Origin: Cylindrospermum stagnale PCC 7417
GTDB lineage: Bacteria; Cyanobacteriota; Cyanobacteriia; Cyanobacteriales; Nostocaceae
Direction of reading: 5' to 3'
NCBI RefSeq assembly: GCF_000317535.1
Contig: NC_019757.1
Coordinates: forward strand, 347,001 to 411,000
Length of the DNA: 64,000 bases
Both the position numbers and the translations under genes were made by a program. Below the pieces are notes generated by a model. That model had not been told where the DNA came from. It ran no database searches and saw only the letters and a list, made by a program, of their open reading frames with translations. Shown one piece after another: positions 27,581-36,374 of this stretch (positions are counted from its first letter, which is position 1; the number at the start of each line of letters is the position of its first letter).

Positions 27581-28783
27581 TTAAGCATCATCTAAAGCTG
27601 CAATTCCAGGTAATACCTTACCTTCGAGTAACTCCAAGCTAGCGCCGCCGCCGGTGGAAATGTGGCTCATTTGATCAGCCAAACCCACCTTTTCAACAGC
27701 CGCTACAGAGTCACCACCGCCGATGATGGTGGTTGTGCCAGTTTTACCGATTTCGGCTAGAGTATGTGCGATCGCTTCCGTACCCGCAGCAAACTTATCA
27801 AACTCAAACACACCCATCGGGCCATTCCAAATCACCGTTTTGCAATCAGCAAGGGCGGCTTGGAACACCTTAATCGAGTCAGGGCCAATATCCAAACCCA
27901 TGCCATCAGCAGGAATGTTTTCAATACTGACAGTTGTCGCATTAGCATCAGGGGCAAACTTATCTGCTGACACAATATCTGTAGGTAGCAGCAAAGCAAC
28001 ACCACGTTCCTTAGCCTTAGCTTCCAAAGTCTTCGCTAGTTCTAGCTTGTCTTCTTCCACCAAAGACTTACCAACACTCAAACCACGGGCTTTGTAAAAG
28101 GTGAAAATCATCCCACCGCCAATGATTAGCTTGTCGCACTTCTCAAGCAAAGTTTCAATCACGCCAATTTTGCTAGAAACCTTGGAACCACCGATAATTG
28201 CCGCCAAAGGACGTTGGGGATTTTCAATCGCGTTTTGCAGATATTCCAATTCCTTCTCAACCAAATATCCAGCCACAGAAGGACTCAGAAACTTAGTCAC
28301 ACCTTCAGTAGAAGCATGGGCGCGGTGTGCCGTACCGAAAGCATCATTTACATAAAAATCAGCATTAGCTGCCAATTTTTTCGCAAACTCAGGATCGTTT
28401 TTCTCTTCTTCTGGGTAAAAGCGGACATTTTCTAGCAACAGCACTTGGCCATTTTGCAAAGTCCCAACTTTAGCTGCAACTTCATCACCGATAGAGTCAT
28501 CAGCTTTCACAACGTCTTGCCCCAACAACTCAGAGAGACGCTTGGCAACAGGCGTTAGACGCAATTTATCACTTACACCCTTGGGACGACCAAAATGGCT
28601 CACTAGAATCACCTTAGCTCCCTTCTGGGTCAAATCTTTGATGGTTGGTAGCGCCGCGCGAATCCGAGTATCGTCTGTGATGTTACCTTGATCATCCACA
28701 GGCACGTTAAAATCAACCCGCACTAAGGCGCGTTTACCGGAGATATCCGCCGCAGATAAACTTGCTAAACTTTTTTTGGACAT
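27581..28783 (-). CDS. pgk: Phosphoglycerate kinase
   Basis: 400 residues, full length. The N-terminal [20 protein letters not shown] and [12 protein letters not shown] give the substrate-binding signature, and HFGRPKG follows. The C-terminal nucleotide-binding part shows [19 protein letters not shown] and the [11 protein letters not shown] loop. It interconverts 1,3-bisphosphoglycerate and 3-phosphoglycerate in glycolysis and the Calvin cycle, in the cytoplasm. The TCAGGAGGG region just before the ATG is a good Shine-Dalgarno. Its last 28 codons are duplicated at 25948-26036. The universal stress gene starts divergently about 90 bp away. Confidence 0.98.
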   Translation of the reverse strand: MSKKSLASLSAADISGKRALVRVDFNVPVDDQGNITDDTRIRAALPTIKDLTQKGAKVILVSHFGRPKGVSDKLRLTPVAKRLSELLGQDVVKADDSIGDEVAAKVGTLQNGQVLLLENVRFYPEEEKNDPEFAKKLAANADFYVNDAFGTAHRAHASTEGVTKFLSPSVAGYLVEKELEYLQNAIENPQRPLAAIIGGSKVSSKIGVIETLLEKCDKLIIGGGMIFTFYKARGLSVGKSLVEEDKLELAKTLEAKAKERGVALLLPTDIVSADKFAPDANATTVSIENIPADGMGLDIGPDSIKVFQAALADCKTVIWNGPMGVFEFDKFAAGTEAIAHTLAEIGKTGTTTIIGGGDSVAAVEKVGLADQMSHISTGGGASLELLEGKVLPGIAALDDA

Positions 28784-28871
28784 AACTAAACCCTCCTGAT
28801 TGCCTTTTTGTTATCGTTTGGAAAGTAGAACCATCCAGATTTTACCGGAGTCAGGCGTGCGGAGGTGCGAG

Positions 28872-29279
28872 ATGTTCAAAACAGTTCTGTTTCCAATCGA
28901 TCAAAGTAGGGAAGCGCGGGAAGCTGCCGATGTGGTTGCCAACGTTGTGCAAAAGTATGGTAGCCGCTTGGTGCTGCTGTCCGTCGTGGAAGAACCCCCT
29001 CCAGACACGCCTAGTGCCGATCCGATGGTGTCTCCAGAAGTAGTTGCTAAACTGCTAGAAAATGCCCAAGCTTTATTCTCTGGGCAAGGAATTACAGCCG
29101 AAGTCTTAGAACGCCAAGGTAAACCAGCCTTTACCATCTGCGATGTTGCCGACGAAATCGCCGCAGATTTAATTATTATGGGCTGTCGCGGATTAGGCTT
29201 AACGGAAGAAGGTGCAACTGACAGTGTTACCGCGCGGGTGATTAACCTTTCTCCTTGTCCAGTATTGATTGTGCCTTAA
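28872..29279 (+). CDS. Universal stress protein (UspA family)
   Basis: 135 residues from the ATG at 28872, which begins MFKTVLFPIDQSREAREAAD; an extended 159-residue frame from 28800 has no family support. The single Usp domain has the ATP-binding loop IIMGCRGLG...SVTARVINLSPCPVLIVP near its end (G-x2-G-x9-G-type). Family members bind ATP and are induced by growth arrest or stress. Cytoplasmic, transcribed divergently from pgk with a shared ~90-bp intergenic region. Confidence 0.9.
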   Translation: MFKTVLFPIDQSREAREAADVVANVVQKYGSRLVLLSVVEEPPPDTPSADPMVSPEVVAKLLENAQALFSGQGITAEVLERQGKPAFTICDVADEIAADLIIMGCRGLGLTEEGATDSVTARVINLSPCPVLIVP

Positions 29280-29294
29280 GCGTACTGATTAATT

Positions 29295-29320
29295 GGGACA
29301 GGCGAGACGCCTGTCCTACG
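29295..29320. repeat. REP-type palindrome
   Basis: Copy of the dispersed palindrome ACAGGCGAGACGCCTGT followed by a CCTACG tail. It lies just after the 3' end of the RAYT transposase gene. Others are at 30001-30025 and 30036-30061 and, in variant form, inside the RAYT gene. Confidence 0.85.
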
Positions 29321-29969
29321 AATATTCGGATGATTTTTCAGATTCCCAGAGAAAAGGATAAGCTTCGGGATTAACAGATAAACCAGCTTGTACGGAATTT
29401 TGGCGAATATATTGCCAAGTATTCTGAAATTCTCGGTAATTCCTAATAATATGATCGTGAGATTCATCTTCCCAAACTGTACCAATGTGCTTCATCACCT
29501 TGGGAATTTGTTTCGCTGTATAGCTTTTAATGCTGTGCATAATGCTGCTAAGTGACCAATATTCCGTAGAACAGGCGTCCCGCCTGTGATTGATTAAATT
29601 TACCTCACCCTCATCATCCGTAGAACAGGCGTCCCGCCTGTGATTGATTAAATTTACCTCACCCTTATCATCCGTAGAACAGGCGTCCCGCCTGTTAACC
29701 CCCCGCCCATGATTATCAGATTTAACCCAAGGCTGAATCAATAAATGTACATGGTCTGGCATGATCACCATTGCGAAAATTTCGTATCTTTTGAGATGGA
29801 AAAATAAACAAGCATTGAGAACAATTTCTCTAGCAGATTCATTGAGTTCTAATCTTTCCCAAGTCACAAAGGTAATGTGATAGACTGAGCCATTTAATTC
29901 CCAGTGAGGTAGTTTTCTGCTGGTAATTTTGAGTTGGGGATTTTGGGGTATAGGCAAATTGTTCGACAT
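29316..29969 (-). CDS. REP-associated tyrosine transposase (RAYT) with in-frame REP repeats
   Basis: 217 residues. Y1 transposase motifs: ITFVTWERLELNESAREIVL (N-terminal), MVIMPDHVHLLIQPW (HUH metal site) and the downstream helix SIKSYTAKQIPKVM...VWEDESHDHIIRNYREFQNT, holding the putative catalytic Tyr. Between the HUH and Tyr regions, residues ~90-145 consist of three 18-residue units (HRRDACSTDDEGEVNLIN) encoded by REP repeats. This makes the protein about 50 residues longer than usual RAYTs. RAYTs are single-strand nucleases thought to mobilise REP hairpins. Activity with this insertion is uncertain. Confidence 0.85.
   Translation of the reverse strand: MSNNLPIPQNPQLKITSRKLPHWELNGSVYHITFVTWERLELNESAREIVLNACLFFHLKRYEIFAMVIMPDHVHLLIQPWVKSDNHGRGVNRRDACSTDDKGEVNLINHRRDACSTDDEGEVNLINHRRDACSTEYWSLSSIMHSIKSYTAKQIPKVMKHIGTVWEDESHDHIIRNYREFQNTWQYIRQNSVQAGLSVNPEAYPFLWESEKSSEYS
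29564..29695. repeat. Three 54-bp REP units inside the RAYT coding region
   Basis: The REP core CCGTAGAACAGGCGTCCCGC recurs at 29564, 29618 and 29672, exactly 54 bp apart, separated by a 30-bp spacer that is nearly identical between copies. 54 bp is 18 codons, so the array keeps the RAYT frame open. Confidence 0.92.
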
Positions 29970-30000
29970 TCGTAATTTATAGAAAGCTAAAAGTTAAATT

Positions 30001-30061
30001 CGTATAACAGGCGAGACGCCTGTTATTATATTAAACGCGCAGGCGGGACGCCCGCGCTACG
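30001..30061. repeat. Two REP-type palindromes upstream of RAYT
   Basis: 30001-30025 carries ACAGGCGAGACGCCTGT and 30036-30061 carries the variant GCAGGCGGGACGCCCGCG plus a CTACG tail. With the copy at 29295 they bracket the RAYT gene. Confidence 0.85.
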
Positions 30062-30075
30062 GGTATTTTCACGCC

Positions 30076-31260
30076 TTATTCCCCCAATTCGGCAAATAAC
30101 CCAGACAAAACGACATTAGAAAACAAAAACCCTTGGGGATCACTCAAACGCAACCTTTCCCCCACAACTTCTACCCAACCTTGTTCAAAATGCGATCGCA
30201 AACATTGATAAATTTCCTCTACCTTCCCTTCACCAAACTCCCTCGTCAACGCCGCCAAACTCACACCCTCAGCCAACCGCAACCCCAACATTAAAGTTTC
30301 TAACAAAATTTCAAGTGGTGGCGTCACTTCACAATCAATCACAGCACCAGCTTCCACCCACTGGTAATACTCCTTTGTTTTCCGGGGACGGGTGAAGCGC
30401 TTACCCTGAACGTAGCTGGCTGCACCCATACCAAAACCATAATATGGGCGATTTTCCCAATAAACCCGATTATGCCGACATTGATGTCCCGGTTGGGCAT
30501 AATTGGAAATTTCATAATGTTCATAACCCGCACTCTTCAAAGCCTGCTGCGCCGTTTGGTACATTTTGACAGTGGCTTCATCCGTCGGTAAAGGATTATC
30601 TCCCGGTTGGTAGTAACGACCGAAGGCTGTTCCCGGCTCTATGGTAAGGTCATAGATAGAGATGTGCGTCGGTGCTATTGCCAAAGCCTTTGTTAACGAG
30701 TCCTGCCATTGATCTAAAGACTGATGCGGCAAACCAGAAATTAAGTCTAAACTGAATTCGGGAACCTCGACTTGGCGGATTAGTTCCACAGCTGCAAGAA
30801 TGTCTACAACCGAGTGCGATCGCCCCGCAATTTTTAATAATTCTTCTTGAAAAGCCTGTACTCCCAAACTGACCCGATTCACACCCGAACTGCGATAGCC
30901 TGTTATATGTGCTAAATCAAATGTGCCAGGGTCCATTTCCATAGAAATTTCCGCACTCCTTGCAATACCAAACCGTTCCTCTAGCGCTGCCAGTATCCGT
31001 TGCAACTGTTCTGTTGATAGTAGTGAAGGAGTACCGCCACCAAAAAAAATCGTCTCTAGTGATTGACCAAAAGCTGGTGTAATAGCAATTTCTTGGCATA
31101 ACACCTCAACATATTGGCAGATAGTACCAGATGTTTCGCCCCGCAAGCGATCGCCCACAACAGACACAGGAAAATCACAATAAAAACATCGCCTTCGGCA
31201 AAAGGGAATATGTACGTAAGCAGACCGGGGAATCCCAGAAAAACTAACTTTTTGACTCAT
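30076..31260 (-). CDS. hemW: HemW-like radical SAM protein (coproporphyrinogen III oxidase-like)
   Basis: 394 residues from the ATG at 31260; a TTG at 31272 is less likely. The 4Fe-4S site is CRRRCFYCDF near residues 20-29 (CxxxCxxC). It is followed by FFGGGTPSLLS, MEMDPGT, GVNRVSLGVQAFQEELLK and DLISGLPHQSLDQWQDSL, the order of HemN/HemW proteins. The C-terminal HemN domain is present. HemW is considered a heme chaperone rather than the true oxygen-independent oxidase (HemN), and the length fits HemW. Cytoplasmic, monocistronic. Confidence 0.88.
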   Translation of the reverse strand: MSQKVSFSGIPRSAYVHIPFCRRRCFYCDFPVSVVGDRLRGETSGTICQYVEVLCQEIAITPAFGQSLETIFFGGGTPSLLSTEQLQRILAALEERFGIARSAEISMEMDPGTFDLAHITGYRSSGVNRVSLGVQAFQEELLKIAGRSHSVVDILAAVELIRQVEVPEFSLDLISGLPHQSLDQWQDSLTKALAIAPTHISIYDLTIEPGTAFGRYYQPGDNPLPTDEATVKMYQTAQQALKSAGYEHYEISNYAQPGHQCRHNRVYWENRPYYGFGMGAASYVQGKRFTRPRKTKEYYQWVEAGAVIDCEVTPPLEILLETLMLGLRLAEGVSLAALTREFGEGKVEEIYQCLRSHFEQGWVEVVGERLRLSDPQGFLFSNVVLSGLFAELGE

Positions 31261-31508
31261 TATGAGAAACAATTAAATTAACTTAATCGAGAATTATAAA
31301 TAATTAAAATGAGAAGTTTGTTTACAACTTTTTATCTTATTACAACAAAACTAAGAATAATAAGAAGCGGAAACTCTTTGGTTATAATGTTTGCATATAT
31401 AGCCGGCCTTTGCCTCTAGTGTAAGTCCATATTTATTAATCAATCCTACCGATGAAATAAAAAATACTTTACTCTATTGGGTAACACAGTTGTAGGGAAA
31501 AAACAACC
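31261..31508. promoter_or_regulatory. Divergent promoter region
   Basis: AT-rich ~250 bp between the divergent hemW and PIN/TRAM genes. It must hold both promoters, but I could not assign specific boxes. No riboswitch-like fold was recognised. Confidence 0.35.
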
Positions 31509-32585
31509 ATGCTTGATGTCATTATCATTCTCTCATTTATTCTGGCAGCGGCGGGAATAGGTTACTACAGCACCGATCTCCTCCCCACATCAACCCTAGC
31601 CGGGGTGACAAACCTCGACGCCTTACGCTTAGTTGTTGGCGTCTTTGCCGCTATCATCGGCGGTGCCATCGGGCTGAGTTTCCAGACGACATATCGTCGC
31701 CTAGAGTCGCAAATTCGAGAAATGCCACTCGAATCTATCTTAACTCGTGCCATTGGCTTAGTAATTGGGCTATTGCTAGCCAACTTAATGCTAGCCCCGC
31801 TATTTTTACTCCCCATTCCCGCAGATTTTGGATTTATTAAACCCCTAGTGGCAGTTGTCGGCAGTATTATACTTGCTGTTACTGGCATGAACTTGGCAGA
31901 TACCCACGGGCGAGGTTTATTGCGGTTAATTAATCCCAACACCGTAGAAACTATGGTAGTGGAAGGAACACTCAAACCTGCCAATACCAAAGTTTTAGAC
32001 ACCAGTTGCATTATCGATGGACGCATTGAAGCACTCCTAGAAACCGGGTTTTTGGAAGGGGCAATAATTGTACCCCAGTTTGTCTTGCAAGAACTGCAAC
32101 AAGTAGCTGATGCCAGCAAAGACCAAAAGCGGGTACGGGGACGGCGAGGACTAGAAATTCTCAACCGCATAAGAGAAGCATACCCCGATCGGATTTTGAT
32201 CAACCCTGCTGACTATGAAGAGATTGCCACAGTTGACGCCAAGCTAGTCCGCTTCGCCCAAGAAATCAACGGCACTCTACTCACCAATGACTACAACTTA
32301 TCTAAAGTTGCCAGTGTGCAGAAAGTGCCTGTTTTAAATGTAAATGATTTGGTGAATGCTGTTCGTCCTAGTTATTTACCTGGTGATAATCTCGATCTGA
32401 AAATTCTCAAAGAAGGTAAAGAACCTTCTCAGGGAATCGGCTACCTCGACGATGGCACAATGGTTGTTGTTGAAGAAGGTAGTAGTTATGTGGGTGGTGA
32501 ATTGCGAGTTGTAGTCACCAGTGCTTTGCAGACTTCCGCCGGCAGGATGATTTTTGCTAAACCCCAAGCTTCTACATTGGCCTGA
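31509..32585 (+). CDS. Membrane PIN/TRAM-domain protein (YacL-like)
   Basis: 358 residues. About four N-terminal membrane helices (1-125) are followed by a PIN nuclease domain starting VLDTSCIIDGRIEALLETGF, with further acidic residues (TVDAKLVRFA, LLTNDYNLSKV), and a C-terminal TRAM domain (GIGYLDDGTMVVVEEGSSYV). This architecture is that of Bacillus YacL. PIN domains are Mg2+-dependent RNases, so this is probably a membrane-attached RNA-processing enzyme, but its targets are unknown. A zinc-ribbon gene follows 5 bp later and is almost certainly co-transcribed. Confidence 0.9.
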   Translation: MLDVIIILSFILAAAGIGYYSTDLLPTSTLAGVTNLDALRLVVGVFAAIIGGAIGLSFQTTYRRLESQIREMPLESILTRAIGLVIGLLLANLMLAPLFLLPIPADFGFIKPLVAVVGSIILAVTGMNLADTHGRGLLRLINPNTVETMVVEGTLKPANTKVLDTSCIIDGRIEALLETGFLEGAIIVPQFVLQELQQVADASKDQKRVRGRRGLEILNRIREAYPDRILINPADYEEIATVDAKLVRFAQEINGTLLTNDYNLSKVASVQKVPVLNVNDLVNAVRPSYLPGDNLDLKILKEGKEPSQGIGYLDDGTMVVVEEGSSYVGGELRVVVTSALQTSAGRMIFAKPQASTLA

Positions 32586-32590
32586 GGTAA

Positions 32591-32773
32591 ATGTCACGTG
32601 CAATTAGAGTTAAATTATGCAATCGGTGCAGTCAAGCTGTACCGATTTTGTATCGGGTGAAGCATGAACAGGAAGGTAAATGGATTTTTGTTTGTCCTGA
32701 ATGTTGGACTTTTGTCAGTGACAACAATCCATTTTATGTTTACGGCGGAACGTGGAAATCACAAAAAAAATGA
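32591..32773 (+). CDS. Small zinc-ribbon protein
   Basis: 60 residues. Two Cys pairs (LCNRCSQAV and FVCPECWTFV) spaced about 24 residues apart form a CxxC...CxxC zinc ribbon. The C-terminus is aromatic. It starts 5 bp after the PIN/TRAM gene, so it is translationally linked; it may bind RNA or regulate that nuclease, which is an inference from position only. A strong terminator follows. Confidence 0.8.
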   Translation: MSRAIRVKLCNRCSQAVPILYRVKHEQEGKWIFVCPECWTFVSDNNPFYVYGGTWKSQKK

Positions 32774-32833
32774 ATCAGGGAAACTTGATTATATTATGGG
32801 CATTTAACTTACTCACGAACATCGAAAACCTTA

Positions 32834-32872
32834 GATACCCGACTTCTTAAAGAAGTCGGGTATCTTGTTTTT
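32834..32872 (+). terminator. Rho-independent terminator
   Basis: Arms GATACCCGACTTC (32834-32846) and the exact complement (32852-32864) form a 13-bp stem with a 5-base loop, followed by TTGTTTTT. It closes the PIN/TRAM and zinc-ribbon operon. Confidence 0.9.
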
Positions 32873-33039
32873 CAAGAATGATTGAGGACTGCTATCTGTC
32901 CAATGCTGATAATTAGACAGCATCAGCTACCGTAAATTTAATTCACTCAAGATTTTGAACTAGATACACTTCTCAAATATCGTCTTGTAACCACTATTTA
33001 ATGTTTTATGGAGCAAAATAACGAATACTAACTAAATAA

Positions 33040-33426
33040 TTAGTATTCATAAATTTCTAATGGCAAATTATCAGGGTCTTTAAAGAAAGTAAATTGCTTG
33101 CCTGTGATTTCATCTATTCTGATACTTTCTACCTCGATATTGTGCGAGTTTAAATAAACAACACTTTGCTCGATATCCTCCACTGCGAAAGCCAAATGTC
33201 TTAAACCACAAGCCTCTGTATTATTGACTCTTTGAGGAGGATTGGGGAAAGAGAATAACTCAATTTGGGTATTTTCTCCCACTGTTAAATCTAATTTATA
33301 TGAGTTTCTCTCGGCGCGGAATGTCTCTTGAATAATATCAAAACCTAAAACTTCTATATAAAACTTTTTTGAGCGTTCGTAGTCAGAACAAATAATAGCT
33401 ATATGATGAATACCAGAGATTTTCAT
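33040..33426 (-). CDS. VOC-superfamily glyoxalase-like protein
   Basis: 128 residues. The vicinal-oxygen-chelate pattern is clear: MKISGIHHIAIICSDYERSK (metal His), FYIEVLGFDI, TQIELFSFPNPP (metal Glu), GLRHLAFAVEDIEQSV (metal His) and KDPDNLPLEIYEY (Glu). This is the SMU1112c/YaeR type, shorter than true glyoxalase I. It may be a lactoylglutathione lyase-like or other divalent-metal enzyme; substrate unknown. Cytoplasmic. It lies 53 bp downstream of the vWA gene in the same direction. Confidence 0.85.
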   Translation of the reverse strand: MKISGIHHIAIICSDYERSKKFYIEVLGFDIIQETFRAERNSYKLDLTVGENTQIELFSFPNPPQRVNNTEACGLRHLAFAVEDIEQSVVYLNSHNIEVESIRIDEITGKQFTFFKDPDNLPLEIYEY

Positions 33427-33479
33427 AATTAATTTTAATTTTGAATTTTTAAGGGCAGGCTGTTCGGCCTACCCTAAAG

Positions 33480-34760
33480 CTATTGGTGTAACACTGTTTT
33501 TGATGCAATCCGAGTTTTTTTACGATCGCCTTCCGATAACTCTTCACCAGCTTGCAAGCGAGTAGCTGAGGTTTGTAACACCGTCGCTGCACCCGTATCA
33601 CCAATTTGCAAAGCGGTTTTGGCAGCAGTTTGCAACATTGTAGCTGCACCTGCGCGATCGCCTGCTTGCAATTTTGCCTCGGCTAACTGAGTTTGGCGAT
33701 ACTTAGCTAATACCAAAATAGACTGTTGCACCTGGGGATTAACCGCAGGTTGGTAAACCTTGGTGACATTGGCATACACCGGAATCATCGGCGAAAGTAA
33801 GCCTTGTTGATTCACCCCCGGATCATCGTAGCGGATTTGCAAATGCCCAATTACCTGTTTACCAAATGGCAGATTTCCCAAATAAATATTCGCTAAAACT
33901 ACCCGTTCTACATCTTTCATCAAATCTCCCAAGCGGATAGCAAAGCCACCATTAGCTTCGGCTTCCACGGGTAACTCAATTGTGTCTGGGGCAACTTGGG
34001 CAATGGGTTTAAGTTCCGCTAGTCGGACATTAGGCACCAGAGACAACAGCAAGTAGGCATTGGTTAGCCCTACAGACTGAATGCGCCGAAATAGACGGCT
34101 AAATTGCTCTACAGCTTGTTCTGGGCGTTCAATGTGGGCGAGAGTACCCCCACCAGCATCAGCAATTTTTTCTAGCAGATCCTGATTCCAGTCATTACCA
34201 AATCCCAAAGTGTTGATAGTGAGGTTAACCTTAGTAGCCTTTTGGGCAAGTTCCAGACAGCGTTTGTTGTCATCTGTCCCAATTTCCCACTTCCAAATCC
34301 GCAAACCGCTATCACCATGACCATCAGTGAGGAGAAACGCTTGAGAAACAGCGCCTTTTGTGCCTTTGAGTAATTCTGTAATTCCCAAAGATAAACCTTC
34401 GGCAATTACAGTACCACCAGCAGCTTTGAGTTTATTTTGCAGTTGGGATTTGATGCTTTCGGGGTCTTGGATGATTTGGTTGGGGATAATGACCTCAGCC
34501 TTACTAGCAAAAGCGACAACTGAAAGGCGATCGCCAGCTTTCAACTGAGTCAATAATTGCTCAACTGCCCGAATTACGGTTTTGATTGCTGGCCCGTGCA
34601 TGGAACCACTTTGATCGAGAATTAAACATAAATTCAGCGGCAAATTTTGGTCAAATTCACCAGCAATCGCCGAAATTGAAATTGCTAGTTGACGTTGGCT
34701 ACTCGATTGCCCCACGTCAACATTAGTATCATTTAGTGCCGATAACAATTGAACTTTCAT
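33480..34760 (-). CDS. von Willebrand factor A domain protein
   Basis: 426 residues from the ATG at 34760 (MKVQLLSALNDTNVD). A longer frame reaching 34994 adds Cys-rich out-of-family sequence that is only read-through of the paralogous gene. The MIDAS metal motif is LILDQSGSMHGPA (DxSxS) near residue 45. A second acidic motif (LTDGHGDSGL) follows near residue 160. A C-terminal domain with helix-rich repeats (AEAKLQAGDRAGAATMLQTA) completes it. No signal peptide, so probably cytoplasmic. It is the downstream member of a tandem pair with 34813-36069. Function unknown; TerY/YfbK-like proteins are related. Confidence 0.82.
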   Translation of the reverse strand: MKVQLLSALNDTNVDVGQSSSQRQLAISISAIAGEFDQNLPLNLCLILDQSGSMHGPAIKTVIRAVEQLLTQLKAGDRLSVVAFASKAEVIIPNQIIQDPESIKSQLQNKLKAAGGTVIAEGLSLGITELLKGTKGAVSQAFLLTDGHGDSGLRIWKWEIGTDDNKRCLELAQKATKVNLTINTLGFGNDWNQDLLEKIADAGGGTLAHIERPEQAVEQFSRLFRRIQSVGLTNAYLLLSLVPNVRLAELKPIAQVAPDTIELPVEAEANGGFAIRLGDLMKDVERVVLANIYLGNLPFGKQVIGHLQIRYDDPGVNQQGLLSPMIPVYANVTKVYQPAVNPQVQQSILVLAKYRQTQLAEAKLQAGDRAGAATMLQTAAKTALQIGDTGAATVLQTSATRLQAGEELSEGDRKKTRIASKTVLHQ

Positions 34761-34812
34761 CTCAACCTTCCAGAAGACCCCCACCATACCCTGCGGATTG
34801 GTGGTGGGTAGT

Positions 34813-36069
34813 TTACTTAGGCGGAGTATCTTGCAACACTGTTTTGGAGACAATCCTGGTTTTCTTGCGGTCTGCTTCCGAAAGTTCTCCACCAGATTGC
34901 AACTGAGTGGCGTTCGTTTGCAACACCGTTGCTGCACCCGTATCTCCCATTTGCAAAGCTGTTTTAGCCGCAGTTTGCAGCATGGTTGCTGCACCTGCGC
35001 GATCGCCTTGTTGCAGTTTTGCCTCAGCTAACTGAGTTTGGCGATACTTAGCTAAGGCTAAAATAGACTGTTGCACCTGGCGATCAACCGCGGGTTGGTA
35101 AACCGCCGCCACATTCGCATAAATTGGGATGTTGGGGGTAAATAACCCAAATTGGTTGAGGGTGGGGTCATCGTAGCGGACTTGCAGATTGGCGATCGCT
35201 TGTTTACCTTGTGGCAACTGTCCCAGATAAATATTAGCTAAAATCACCCGTTCCGCATCTTTCATCAAATCTCCCAAACGTACCGCCAAGCGGCCATCAG
35301 CTTCTAGCTGCACTGGCAACTCAATTGTGTCTGGGGCTACTTGGGCAATGGGTTTAAGTTCCGCTAGCCGCACATTCGGCACCAGGGAGAATAGCAGATA
35401 AGCATTAGTTAACGCCACCGTTTGCATCCGTTTAAACAGGCGGCTAAATTCCTCTACTGCCTGATCTGGTTGTTGAATATAAGACAATGTCCCCAGACCA
35501 GCGTCAGCTATTTTTTCTAAAATATCTTGGTTCCAATTGTCACCAAATCCTAAAGAATTTAAAGTCAAGTTATAGCTAGCCGCCAATTGGGCAAATTTCA
35601 AACAGCGATCGTTATCACCATGTTCATTTTCCCCATCGGTTAACAAAAAAGCTTGAGAAATTCTTTCTTTTTTACCTTTTGCCAATTCCTCAATGCCCAA
35701 GCGCAAACCTTCATCAATCGCCGTTCCCCCATCAGCAGCCAAACGATTAATTTGCTGTTTGATGCGTTCTGGGTTTTCAATCAATTGATTGGAAACTAAG
35801 ACTTTAGCACGGTGATCAAAAACTACAATACTGAGTCGATCTTCAGGATTGAGTCGGTCAACCAAGAGAGTTGCCGCTTTTTTAACAGTTTCTAGCGGTC
35901 TTCCCCCCATAGAGCCACTATGATCAAGAATTAAACATAAATTTAGGGGGACATGGCGATCCTGATTTTCGGCAGTTGCCGAAATCGAAATAGCTAACTG
36001 ACGTTGACTGCTCTGTTGCTGCGCGTCCAAATTAGCATCATTCAGGGCAGGCTGCAAATTGACCTTCAT
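34813..36069 (-). CDS. von Willebrand factor A domain protein (paralogue)
   Basis: 418 residues. It matches the neighbour almost throughout: MIDAS LILDHSGSMGGRP, LTDGENEHGDND, the conserved SLVPNVRLAELKPIAQVAPD block, and the same AEAKLQQGDRAGAATMLQTA tail. The pair therefore arose by tandem duplication, with 52 bp between them. The protein is probably cytoplasmic. The tail's TPR-like helices suggest protein binding. Function unknown. Confidence 0.82.
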   Translation of the reverse strand: MKVNLQPALNDANLDAQQQSSQRQLAISISATAENQDRHVPLNLCLILDHSGSMGGRPLETVKKAATLLVDRLNPEDRLSIVVFDHRAKVLVSNQLIENPERIKQQINRLAADGGTAIDEGLRLGIEELAKGKKERISQAFLLTDGENEHGDNDRCLKFAQLAASYNLTLNSLGFGDNWNQDILEKIADAGLGTLSYIQQPDQAVEEFSRLFKRMQTVALTNAYLLFSLVPNVRLAELKPIAQVAPDTIELPVQLEADGRLAVRLGDLMKDAERVILANIYLGQLPQGKQAIANLQVRYDDPTLNQFGLFTPNIPIYANVAAVYQPAVDRQVQQSILALAKYRQTQLAEAKLQQGDRAGAATMLQTAAKTALQMGDTGAATVLQTNATQLQSGGELSEADRKKTRIVSKTVLQDTPPK

Positions 36070-36374
36070 AACCCAAAGTTCCTATCTAGGACATACATAT
36101 TTATTCATAACTTCAAAACGTAACCTCAGCGCTACGGAAAACCCAGCCGACACAGATTCGCTAACATATTCAGGATATCTCAATAGCCAAGTTCTCTTGA
36201 CCCAGATTGGGGACTAGGTAATTGGAAACAGACAAGGGAGAAATTTCTCCAATAATTCCCGCTTGTCCCGCTTCCAATCTTGACCATTAGAGAGAAATCC
36301 ACACCTTGAACAGCGCTAGCATCGCGCTAGGATGTATTACAGTTAACGGCTATATTTTCAGGCGATCAGTTGCT

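Noticed and set aside
29276-29485. 69-codon frame after the universal stress gene
   Set aside because: Overlaps the RAYT gene end and REP repeat; no coding support.
29564-29695. CRISPR array from regularly spaced repeats in the RAYT gene
   Set aside because: The spacers are also identical and the core is a REP palindrome, so it is a 54-bp tandem repeat and not a CRISPR.
34760-34994. N-terminal Cys-rich extension of the first vWA protein
   Set aside because: Out-of-frame reading of the neighbouring paralogue's end; the ATG at 34760 gives the same start as that paralogue.
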